Virus record (IMG/VR): IMGVR_UViG_3300023119_001850
Coordinates: 1 to 35,217 of that record
DNA from: a virus
Length of the DNA stretch: 35,217 nt
Reading direction: 5' to 3' (one strand)
Shown here one piece after another: positions 13,691-22,368 of the stretch. Below the pieces are notes generated by a model, which worked only from the letters and a program-made list of their open reading frames with translations, searched no databases and was not told where the DNA came from. The translations under genes were made by a program, and so were the position numbers. Position 1 is the stretch's first letter, and every line of letters starts with the position of its first letter.

Positions 13691-16600
13691 TTATACATTG
13701 AATTGATAGTTTGCGAATACGATGAAAGTTTCATCTGCCTTATCATCTGCTCTCACTACAATATATCTATCTATATCATAATTTATCTGTCTTGGATCAA
13801 AATTAGCAGCATTAAGATTTCTTATTATATCATCAGAATATCCTGGTTTACAATAACACAAAGGTATCGCAGGCACATAATCTAACTCTTGTAAACCTTC
13901 CTGCGGTGTGCGCATCCATAATGGCAAATAGCTCCTGTTTGTTTCGCCAATTTGTGCAATATTGTTACGCATATTTGTAAAGTTACTAATATATCTTATG
14001 TTATCTTTTGATTGGCTTACTTTCACTGCATCACTGTCTACTTTTAATGTGTTTATAGGATCTGGTAAAATCTTGTAGGGTTCTGCATCTGATTTTTGTA
14101 ATGTGACTGTGACATTGTCTTGATTTTTAATTACGATTTCAAAATCTTGATCGTCTACATTTAGTTCTGCATCTGGCGAGTCTCTAAGATCAATTGTAAG
14201 TATGTCTGCCTCGATGTTTACAAATTTTACTGTTGCTCGCCCATATACTGGTATAACATCATCTCCTGCACCAGTACGAGTTACATCGTCTGCGGAATTG
14301 TACTGAATACTATCTACAGTCAGCTGGTTTTGTGTTGCTATTGTAAATTTTTCTCTGGTGTTACCATCTGATGTATCTGCAGGATCATACACAGGTATAT
14401 ACACTACTTCATATACTACCTCATTAGTACCAGGTAATTTAGCTACAGCTGATTTAATTTGTCCTAAATTATATTTTTTACGCTTTGTATTTTTTGCAGC
14501 AGCCGCAGCAAATTCTTTAATTTCTTTTGCTTCTACTCCTGAAAATACAAGTAATTCTAGATTCTTTTGCACACCAAAATCAGGATCTTGCGGCCTATAT
14601 AATTTATCTTCTTCAAAAATGCTAAAATCACTAGTAAAGCCTTGCAAATAATATCTTTCTTCTATACTAAGCATAGGCTTCATATAAATTTTTGTGTATT
14701 GAGTATTATCATTATCTTCAATAGTAACAGTAAACTCTCTAGAAACTGCTGCGTAATTAAATCTATCTCGTGCTTCTACAGTAAATTTAAATTCTCTATC
14801 AAAAGATGTGTCGCCTGGAAAGTTGCCATCCCATGTCATACCTGAGTCGAAATATGTTAAACCTGCGCCATCTGTGTTAGTATACTGTCTAGGCGCACCT
14901 ATAATTTGACCATCGTAGGTAAGCTTCATGCCGTTGGGTAATTTTCCAGAAGTAATTATATATACCATTTTTGTATCAGGTACAGTACTTTCAGCTTTTA
15001 TAGATAACGTGCTTTGGATATTAGCTGTGATATTTCCTAGATTGCTCGGAGTAAGCCATTTAATTGCACTTTCCACTTCACCTATAGTTTTTACTTCAAA
15101 TGTTCTTGTACTGCTTGGTATATCTACTTCGTCCCTTGCAGAAATTACTATGTTTTTACTGAAAAAGTCATTTTGAAATAACGCTATGCCAATGTTACGA
15201 CCTTGGTTTAGGGTAGATCTTAAATTAGAACCTAACCCTACTCTATCTTCGTTATCTCTTATTAAATCTATTCTAAACGAAGCACTGTCGGTGCCTTTAA
15301 AAAATTGACTAATGTTTTGTTTAATTCTAGTTAAACTTGTGCTGGGTAATTTTAGATTCCATACGTTATTACTTTTAATTTTTATATACGCAGGCCTTCC
15401 GTATTTTGATTCTATAGCTTGTTTTACAGCAGTCAATTGTTGCTCTTGAGTCATACTTTCTAAGTTTTCTGCTACTTGTGTCCAATAATCTGTGTTAAAA
15501 ACAACAAGTTGATTCCCATCAGGTCCTAGTACAAATTCGTCATTCTCGTCAATTTGTGCTGTAGTAGAATGTGCTTCTGTACAAATGTATATGAAATTAT
15601 TACCGCCTACTTCATCTGTGTATGTTACATAGTCGCCAACAAAATAGTTTGCACCTATTTGAATGTTTTCAGGCGCACCATATGGAAAAATAGGATCATT
15701 AGCAGGTGTAGTTTGTACAACATCGTACTCAATATATGGAGTTATACTATCAATCCTATACTTGTCGTTATCACTAAATGCAAGTGTTCTGTTTTTATAT
15801 TTTACTTTTTCTTTTTCATTTAACCTATTAACAAAAATAAAATTATTTCCTACATTACCTGTTTGCGATAATACTAAACTAATTTCAGGTGCAAGAGTAT
15901 CGTCTAAGAAAATTACATCATAATCTGGATTTGAATCATCGACATTTATAATATTGTAGTTCCTGTTACCAAGAAGAATATTACGCCCTCTCAATGCAAG
16001 TAGATCGTTTATGCCATCGTCTAATCCTGTTAGGTCAGTTTTATAAATTTTGAAACTGTTTTTGCCTAAAAGCACATCTTCATAGTATGTGCCAAACACT
16101 TCAACTGTTTCTAAATCAAAAGTAAGTCTTGTTGCTCTGATTGTAAATTTATTATCTTTAACAACAGCAGGTTGATAAGGTAAGTAACCATACACAGTAC
16201 CATTATAATAATCTAAGCTAAGTCCCTGTGGCAAGACACTTCTGGTACCATCGTCGTTTTGTTGCTCCAGTGTGTATCTCACAGTGCCTTCAAGTTGGTC
16301 ATTTTCAATTGTTTGTATTGGTATAAGAACATAATTATCTGCTCTCAAAAATCCTAAGTCTTTGGGTGTTAACCATTCCGGAGTTCTAACATTTGTTGCG
16401 TCTGCTGTAAACACGCCTGTACCTGTTTGCATCAATGTATTATCTGCTTTAAGGTAATCATCTCCTACAAGGTAAATTTTAAATTCACGTTTTACAAAAG
16501 AGTCTCCGTCAGTCACTGTTACTGCGAATGGATAATATCTATTTAATTTTTTAACTTGGTTAGTAGGTTCGCTGTATCCGTATGGTTCTGAATCATAGAA

Positions 16601-18181
16601 AAAACTACCAAAACCATTATTAGGAAGTTGTGCAAAGTCTAAGGGCAAATCGCCATATGGTGATTGATCATATCCGCCTCTTTCTACAAATTGATCTAAT
16701 GCAAGTAGTGGTTCAACAATACCCTGTAATCTTCCATCGCCTGACAAAGTCAAACCTGGAGGAAGTGTCCCGTCACCTTCTGCAATAAAATATTCTAATT
16801 CGTCACCTGCCGATAAATCTGTATCACTTGCTAGTAAAGCATAGTCAATTAACTGGTTATCCAATATATACAATTGGTTATTTGATCCAACAGGAAGTAA
16901 TCCTTCATTAGTAATCCATTCTGGTTCGTCTGGTCCTGTAACAACGATCTCGTATGTTCTATCTTCAAAATCATTTCCTACATACGCCCGTAGAGTAAAC
17001 TTTGATGAAGTATCTCTTTGTACTTCGTATGTTGTGCCTTTAATATAAATACCTTCTATTCTACAGCCAGCTGGTAAGTTTCCTGAAATTAATTCAACCC
17101 TAGCATTTGTTACATAATTAGCAATCGGTAATCTAATACTTACATTGCGTCTTTCTACTAAATTGCTTATTTTTGTTCCTGAAGGCAATGACCATAAACT
17201 AGGTTTTGTAAATACATCACCTATATCAACTGGTTCTTGAATGTCCATTGATTGCTTTGTTGTATTTCCTATTATGTATGGATATTCAGGGGTGGTCAAT
17301 TCACTATCTGCAAAAGTTAAAAAGTAAGCATAAGTCCCTTGTGGGAACTCAGGTGTTACACAAAATCTTCCATTGTGTTCATCCAAGTCACCTTTGCTTT
17401 TTCTATATGTGTAATCTTGAATAAAACTACCTGGGGACAACTCTACTTCTATGCCATCTATCTTAATTGTATCTTTGTATTTAAACTTATCGGGTCTGTG
17501 TTTGTCCGTAGGTAATAAGGCATAGCCAGATCTAAGATTTTTTATTAAAGATTCATTGTCTAGTGGAGCATCATAACCGTATGGACCATAAATTGGATAT
17601 CCGTCAAAACAAAATCCTAAAATTTTGCTGTGTCCATCTGGATGTCTAAGATGATCTTCTTGGTAATTTGTGTTTCTAAAATAATCATTTGACAACCAAA
17701 ATCTTTCAAGATCCATACCTTTGATCAAATTACTGCTGTGATAATGATATGAGCCTTTTTCTTGTGGATGTCCTCCTCCTAGATCTACACCAAAATATTC
17801 ACCAAAATAAACTGCGTCATAACTGAATCCTCTAGGTGGACGAGAATTACTTCCTGGTATACCTGCATCGGCACTTGGAGCAGTGCCAACAACGCCATTT
17901 ACAAAAATACTGTGTATACCAAATGTACTTACTTGTGGATTTTGTGTGTTTTGCCCTGCCCTGTAAACAAAATTAAAATCATACTCTTGTTTTTGGATCG
18001 TATTAGGGTTAGGACCAAACGTTCTGCCTAAATTAAAATCCCACTCTAATCCTGCTCGTGCAGGCCACGGATCACCGTCACTTTGGAACCTAATTATATT
18101 CTGTCCAAGTGATATATGTGTTGTACTTTTAAAAATCGTTTGATTATTGCTAACCGAAATGTTTTTTGGATCAAATGCCAT
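13691..18181 (-). CDS. Giant virion protein with YHYH domain and Ig-like (He_PIG) repeats
   Basis: A protein of 1496 residues. Residues about 90-310 form a YHYH domain: the GSYHYHSSN motif near 143-151, HSKILGFCFDGYPIYGPYGYD, and LDEHNGRFCVTPEFPQGTY, with many His residues that could bind metal. From about 340 on there are repeated putative-Ig/cadherin-like domains with the He_PIG signature of a Leu-Pro-x-Gly-hydrophobic turn followed by G-x-(L/I)-x-G: near 370, 478, 654 and 1087. The C-terminal region has a CYCKPGY motif. It is most likely a tail or baseplate adhesin. The ATG at 18181 has AAGGAAC upstream and a late box 19 nt before it. Similar YHYH proteins occur in marine T4-like phages; the function of the domain is unknown. 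Confidence 0.85.
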   Translation of the reverse strand: MAFDPKNISVSNNQTIFKSTTHISLGQNIIRFQSDGDPWPARAGLEWDFNLGRTFGPNPNTIQKQEYDFNFVYRAGQNTQNPQVSTFGIHSIFVNGVVGTAPSADAGIPGSNSRPPRGFSYDAVYFGEYFGVDLGGGHPQEKGSYHYHSSNLIKGMDLERFWLSNDYFRNTNYQEDHLRHPDGHSKILGFCFDGYPIYGPYGYDAPLDNESLIKNLRSGYALLPTDKHRPDKFKYKDTIKIDGIEVELSPGSFIQDYTYRKSKGDLDEHNGRFCVTPEFPQGTYAYFLTFADSELTTPEYPYIIGNTTKQSMDIQEPVDIGDVFTKPSLWSLPSGTKISNLVERRNVSIRLPIANYVTNARVELISGNLPAGCRIEGIYIKGTTYEVQRDTSSKFTLRAYVGNDFEDRTYEIVVTGPDEPEWITNEGLLPVGSNNQLYILDNQLIDYALLASDTDLSAGDELEYFIAEGDGTLPPGLTLSGDGRLQGIVEPLLALDQFVERGGYDQSPYGDLPLDFAQLPNNGFGSFFYDSEPYGYSEPTNQVKKLNRYYPFAVTVTDGDSFVKREFKIYLVGDDYLKADNTLMQTGTGVFTADATNVRTPEWLTPKDLGFLRADNYVLIPIQTIENDQLEGTVRYTLEQQNDDGTRSVLPQGLSLDYYNGTVYGYLPYQPAVVKDNKFTIRATRLTFDLETVEVFGTYYEDVLLGKNSFKIYKTDLTGLDDGINDLLALRGRNILLGNRNYNIINVDDSNPDYDVIFLDDTLAPEISLVLSQTGNVGNNFIFVNRLNEKEKVKYKNRTLAFSDNDKYRIDSITPYIEYDVVQTTPANDPIFPYGAPENIQIGANYFVGDYVTYTDEVGGNNFIYICTEAHSTTAQIDENDEFVLGPDGNQLVVFNTDYWTQVAENLESMTQEQQLTAVKQAIESKYGRPAYIKIKSNNVWNLKLPSTSLTRIKQNISQFFKGTDSASFRIDLIRDNEDRVGLGSNLRSTLNQGRNIGIALFQNDFFSKNIVISARDEVDIPSSTRTFEVKTIGEVESAIKWLTPSNLGNITANIQSTLSIKAESTVPDTKMVYIITSGKLPNGMKLTYDGQIIGAPRQYTNTDGAGLTYFDSGMTWDGNFPGDTSFDREFKFTVEARDRFNYAAVSREFTVTIEDNDNTQYTKIYMKPMLSIEERYYLQGFTSDFSIFEEDKLYRPQDPDFGVQKNLELLVFSGVEAKEIKEFAAAAAKNTKRKKYNLGQIKSAVAKLPGTNEVVYEVVYIPVYDPADTSDGNTREKFTIATQNQLTVDSIQYNSADDVTRTGAGDDVIPVYGRATVKFVNIEADILTIDLRDSPDAELNVDDQDFEIVIKNQDNVTVTLQKSDAEPYKILPDPINTLKVDSDAVKVSQSKDNIRYISNFTNMRNNIAQIGETNRSYLPLWMRTPQEGLQELDYVPAIPLCYCKPGYSDDIIRNLNAANFDPRQINYDIDRYIVVRADDKADETFIVFANYQFNV

Positions 18182-18199
18182 ACTAAGTTCCTTATACAG

Positions 18200-18207
18200 T
18201 ATTTATC
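18200..18207 (-). promoter_or_regulatory. T4-type late promoter box GATAAATA
   Basis: Minus-strand GATAAATA in the 34-nt gap before the YHYH gene, 19 nt from its ATG. It gives this very large gene its own late transcript. Confidence 0.6.
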
Positions 18208-18215
18208 GGACTTAG

Positions 18216-18935
18216 TTATGCAATAGATCCTAAGTCAATTGTCCTTGGGTCTGGTAAAGCAAAAGTTCCAAAATCTACATTTGCGTCTTCTAACATCCAA
18301 TCAATTATACTGTTTACAGTGCGCCCTATATCTCCAAAATCAAAGTATTGATCAAAGTATGGACCAATAGTAGATGGATCGTATCCATTTATTAAACCTG
18401 TAACATTGCCTGTAACATTACCCAAAAATGTTCTTGCTTGTATTGTGTTAACAGCTAGTATATCATTGTCGTCTGCGTCTAAGTTAGCCGAAAGTTTAGG
18501 ATCTGATTCATTTTCTAGTTTATCGTTATACTTATTATTAACGTAAATAAATCCATTATCTGCAACTTCTACGTCTATACCTATGCCGCCGTGGATTTTA
18601 ATATTCTGCCCTTGAAGGTATGTTTTTTCACCGTTTTCTACTTCTAGAGTAATTTCTGTAAATGCATTTGTATCAGAAGCAATTAAAATGTCACCATTTG
18701 GAGTTGCGTCTATAAACATATTATCACCAGCAACTAGGGATTTTAATCTAATGTCATAATTTACTATATTATCAAAAATACCTATACCTGTGCCTGTATT
18801 CGTTACAGTGGTTTTCTCATTGTCACGCAGGTCTAGATCTTCGAAATTTCTGTTAACTTTTACAAACGCTTCACGGAGGTCATCTCCTGTACCGTCGTTT
18901 GCAATTTGCCCTATGTTTATTAATTCAATTGCCAT
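18216..18935 (-). CDS. Short tail-fibre-like virion protein with shared N-terminal anchor
   Basis: A protein of 239 residues. Residues about 5-35 are the anchor module IGQIANDGTGDDLREAFVKV followed by NRNF, shared with the 525-aa and 2647-aa fibres. The middle is beta-rich with repeated short strands (GDNMFIDATPNGDILI, NVTGNVTG). The C-terminus, with several Asp, Phe and Trp residues, is distinct from the other fibres. AGGAAAAA precedes the ATG. It follows the subtilase by 13 nt and is probably co-transcribed with it. Confidence 0.78.
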   Translation of the reverse strand: MAIELINIGQIANDGTGDDLREAFVKVNRNFEDLDLRDNEKTTVTNTGTGIGIFDNIVNYDIRLKSLVAGDNMFIDATPNGDILIASDTNAFTEITLEVENGEKTYLQGQNIKIHGGIGIDVEVADNGFIYVNNKYNDKLENESDPKLSANLDADDNDILAVNTIQARTFLGNVTGNVTGLINGYDPSTIGPYFDQYFDFGDIGRTVNSIIDWMLEDANVDFGTFALPDPRTIDLGSIA

Positions 18936-18948
18936 CTATTTTTCCTAA

Positions 18949-21900
18949 TTAACTTACTGTAATGCTGTTATTCATGCCGTTGTGGATACTACACTGGTAG
19001 TAATAAGTTCCTGTTCCGTCGATTGTCCATTGCAAAGTTCCTGTACCCTGGCCGTCTACGCCTGATGCCTGACTACCGGTACCTGCAACCTGTTGTGTTT
19101 TAATATAAAATGGGTGTGCAGAAGCTGTGCTTGCATCAACATTAAACTGTACTTTATCACCGTCGTTGTATGCTAGTGTTGGTTGGAACTGGTTATTAAA
19201 TGTTCCATTTCTGTCCTCACCACTCATGTAGTAATTGTTACCTGCATTAGTAACAGTAATCTGATAATCTGGTACAAATGCAGGTGTTAAAGAAGTATCA
19301 TTAATTGTTACATTTACAGATGCAGTCGGTCCACCTTCAAGTGAAAGTTGGAAAAATTCATCTCCTTCAGTCACACTATCTTCAACAAATGTAAAGGAAG
19401 TAGAAGCACTACCATTTGAGTCTAACACAAAAGCACCAGTTAAACTACCTGCTGATATATCCCCCTCTGATATTCCTGTAACTGAATAAGCAATACTGTC
19501 ACCTTCGTTTCTTCCTGTGGTTGTTAATGTAATAGTTAACGATTCACCTTCGTCAACTGACACTGCACTAGGTGTCAGATTGTAAGTTGGAGCAAGGGAT
19601 GTATCATTGATTGTAATATCAATACTTGTTCCCGGCCCATCTAGTGTGAGCGTCATAGTTTCTGTACCTTCAGTTGCTACATCCTCAGCAAAAGTAAATG
19701 TAAGTTCGTCAGTGTTATTAACAATTGTAAAGTTACCTGTCAAATCACCAGCACTTAAATCATTCGCATCAATACCAGTGATTGTATAAGCAACAGGATC
19801 ACCGGTTGTAATATTAGTTGTCGTTAGAGTAATAGTAACACTATCTCCTTCATTAACTGTTGTGCTGTCAGCTGTTAGTGTAAATTGCGCTTCAGGAGTC
19901 AAACTTGTATCCTTTATCACAACTGATATTTCATCTGCACCGTTATTCAGCGTTAGAGTAAAATTATCGTCTCCTTCTGTGGTTGCATCCTCTGTTGTTT
20001 GGATCACTACTGATGCAGTGTTATTCAAGATAGTAAAACTTCCACTTGTAGGCGCTCCGTTGATGTCTGCAGAAGTGACACCTGTGATAGTGTAAGGCAC
20101 AATTGTTGTATCAGGAATATTTAAAGTATCTAACGTAATAGTAAAGTTTTGTCCTTCGTTAACTTCGTTTGCAGTTGTAGATAAATTATATGCTTGTGAA
20201 CCAGCTGTGCTTGTATCTGAAATTGTTATTGAAATACTGTCTTCGCCGTTTACAAGCGAAAATATTAGTGTTTCTAAACCTTCTGTAGTTGCATCCTCTG
20301 AAATTCTTAATATAATAGAAGCAGTATTATTTTGGATGTTTAGATTACCACTCAAACTTTCTCCAGCAATATCTTCGCTAGATACGCCAGAGATCAAATA
20401 TGCAACATTAGTATTATCATCAACATATTCTGTTGTAAGTGTAATTGTAACATCATCACCTTCAGATACATTTGGAACACTTGCTGATAATGTATATGTA
20501 GGAGTGACTGCTACACTTGTATCATTAATTGTAACATCTACAAATTGTGGTTCATTGTCTAAACTTAATCTAAATGTTTCTGGACCTTCAGTTGTCAAAT
20601 CAGCACTAACATTGATATTTAATGTTGCAGTTCCTAGTAAAACATTAAAATTACCTGTCAAACTTTCGTCGTCTATATCTGAAGAAGAAACGCCTGAAAT
20701 TGTGTATGGAATCTGTACTCCGTCTGCTACATTTGTTGTTGTAAGTGTAATTGTAAACGAGCCGCCTTCGTTTACAGATACTGTAGATACTTGCAGGTTA
20801 TAAGTCGGATTAAGTGTGCCTTCTTTGTCAACATCGCCTATCAGCATTTGTGTTGCAGAGTTAAATTTATTATAGGCAAAAAGATTAGGACCACCTTTTA
20901 TACTGCGCTCGTCGCCATAATCGTTATCTAAACCTGTTGTGTAAATTTTACTACTACCAGCATTATTTGTTAAGAAATTCAACATTTCAGAAGTAGTAAT
21001 GTCTGGTTGTATCTGTGCATACAATGCTGCTATACCAGCAACTTGAGGTGCAGCCATTGATGTACCGCTAATATTCATTATTTTAAAACTTGAATTACTA
21101 GGATAATCTCCATCTACAAATTTGTTCACTGTACTAGATGCACTCATTATATTCGTGCCAGGAGCATAAATGTTTACACCAGGACCTGATTCCGAACTTA
21201 CTGCTTTTTGTTCTTTGCCACTCGAATGTATTGAACTATCGATATTTCCTACCATGAAGGCATTTTGGCTGTGCGGCGAACCTCCTCTATTATAATATCT
21301 TGCTCCAAAGAAAGAATCATTAAAAAAGTTATCGTAATCTGCTCCTCCGGGAACGTCTATCTTCTGGAAACTATTGCCTGCTGCGATACATACATGGACT
21401 CCTGCCTCTATAAGTTCTTCAAGGTCAACATCTACCGAAGCTACTCTAACTCCAAAACGATATCCTGCGCCATCGAACGTGCCTATCATTCCGTAATCTG
21501 TGCGTCTAGTGGAGCCTGACCAAGGTGTTCCTCTATATGTTCCGCCACTTATACGTGTAAAGTATGTACCATATCCCCAACTCATGTTTACTATTGTAGG
21601 ACGTTTTGCACCTGTAGCAGCATCTGCTGGTTTATTATTGTGCCACTCTTTTATCACATCAAAACAGTCACTAACATCTATACCGGTGCCCGAATCACCG
21701 GAACCTTCTAAGCCTGCAACCTTTACACTATAGATTCTAGCATTTTTCGCCCAACCATAAGTAAGTCCTGCGGCTATACCTGCGCAATGTGTTCCGTGAC
21801 CATCATAATCTCTGTAATGATTACTACTTTGTGTACCTGGTAAACCACTTGCAGAATACCAATCAATTTGCTGCACACGTGAGGTTCCAGAATAATTTTC

Positions 21901-22356
21901 AAATTCTGGATGATCTACTTGAATACCACTGTCTTGTATAACAATATCAACTCCTGTGCCATCCAATGTATGATTATATTCTGATGGACCAGCATTACCA
22001 ATATAAGGATTATCTATAAAATTACAACGAGCAAGACCCCAGTTTATAAAGTCGCCTGAATCAGAACTAGTTTTAGTAAAATCGCCTGGTTGTGAAGTCA
22101 ATCTTACCATTTCTATGTCGTCTCTTAGATCAGGACGTAATTCGCATGCTAACACTCTTGGATCATTATTTAATGCAGCAGCTTCTGCATCAGTTAAACT
22201 ATAATGAGTATTACGCTGGGATCCTGGGCGAGCATTTGCAACTTCTACTGCACGACCTGGAATTGCTCCTGCACCTGTTGTTGCAATCATCTCTTGATTA
22301 AATGCTTCGTAGTCTACGCCTTTGTTTAAACTTACTATGTATTCTCTTTCGCTCAT
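18949..22356 (-). CDS. Virion-associated subtilisin-like protease with Calx-beta-like repeats and C-terminal cupredoxin domain
   Basis: A protein of 1135 residues. Residues about 1-80 look like an inhibitor-type prodomain (REYIVSLNKGVDYEAF). The S8 catalytic domain covers about 100-480: D142 in QDSGIQVDHPE, H187 in DGHGTHCAG, the oxyanion Asn328 in AAGNS, and S433 in GTSMAAPQVAG, so the triad is complete. Residues 519-1027 are five tandem repeats of about 100 residues with V-(N/D/S)-EG and TEG signatures, like Calx-beta domains. Residues about 1030-1135 form a cupredoxin-like domain with H1081, C1122, H1125 and M1128. There is no signal peptide. Its place among fibre genes and its late transcription suggest a virion protein that digests surface protein on contact, or matures a fibre. 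Confidence 0.9.
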   Translation of the reverse strand: MSEREYIVSLNKGVDYEAFNQEMIATTGAGAIPGRAVEVANARPGSQRNTHYSLTDAEAAALNNDPRVLACELRPDLRDDIEMVRLTSQPGDFTKTSSDSGDFINWGLARCNFIDNPYIGNAGPSEYNHTLDGTGVDIVIQDSGIQVDHPEFENYSGTSRVQQIDWYSASGLPGTQSSNHYRDYDGHGTHCAGIAAGLTYGWAKNARIYSVKVAGLEGSGDSGTGIDVSDCFDVIKEWHNNKPADAATGAKRPTIVNMSWGYGTYFTRISGGTYRGTPWSGSTRRTDYGMIGTFDGAGYRFGVRVASVDVDLEELIEAGVHVCIAAGNSFQKIDVPGGADYDNFFNDSFFGARYYNRGGSPHSQNAFMVGNIDSSIHSSGKEQKAVSSESGPGVNIYAPGTNIMSASSTVNKFVDGDYPSNSSFKIMNISGTSMAAPQVAGIAALYAQIQPDITTSEMLNFLTNNAGSSKIYTTGLDNDYGDERSIKGGPNLFAYNKFNSATQMLIGDVDKEGTLNPTYNLQVSTVSVNEGGSFTITLTTTNVADGVQIPYTISGVSSSDIDDESLTGNFNVLLGTATLNINVSADLTTEGPETFRLSLDNEPQFVDVTINDTSVAVTPTYTLSASVPNVSEGDDVTITLTTEYVDDNTNVAYLISGVSSEDIAGESLSGNLNIQNNTASIILRISEDATTEGLETLIFSLVNGEDSISITISDTSTAGSQAYNLSTTANEVNEGQNFTITLDTLNIPDTTIVPYTITGVTSADINGAPTSGSFTILNNTASVVIQTTEDATTEGDDNFTLTLNNGADEISVVIKDTSLTPEAQFTLTADSTTVNEGDSVTITLTTTNITTGDPVAYTITGIDANDLSAGDLTGNFTIVNNTDELTFTFAEDVATEGTETMTLTLDGPGTSIDITINDTSLAPTYNLTPSAVSVDEGESLTITLTTTGRNEGDSIAYSVTGISEGDISAGSLTGAFVLDSNGSASTSFTFVEDSVTEGDEFFQLSLEGGPTASVNVTINDTSLTPAFVPDYQITVTNAGNNYYMSGEDRNGTFNNQFQPTLAYNDGDKVQFNVDASTASAHPFYIKTQQVAGTGSQASGVDGQGTGTLQWTIDGTGTYYYQCSIHNGMNNSITVS
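19276..20802 (-). repeat. Five tandem Calx-beta-like coding repeats (about 100 codons each)
   Basis: The repeats share the pattern Y-x-L, V-x-EG, F/VTITL-x-T, a (T/S)G(V/I) strand, SG or TG with a following NF or SF, TTEG or VTEG, and a closing V-x-I-x-DTS. They differ clearly from each other at both protein and DNA level, so they look like old duplications that are kept as a stalk rather than a recent expansion. Confidence 0.85.
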
Positions 22357-22368
22357 TTTAAATTCCTA

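Noticed and set aside
19276-20802. Tandem repeats that might be a CRISPR-like or non-coding array
   Set aside because: Units are about 300 nt, diverged, in frame and encode Calx-beta-like domains; there are no short identical repeats with unique spacers anywhere in the window.
20207-20803. Plus-strand open frame of 198 codons opposite the Calx-beta-like repeats
   Set aside because: It is antisense to a well-supported protease gene, has no ribosome binding site or recognisable domain, and its Ser/Val-rich content mirrors the codons of the repeats on the other strand.
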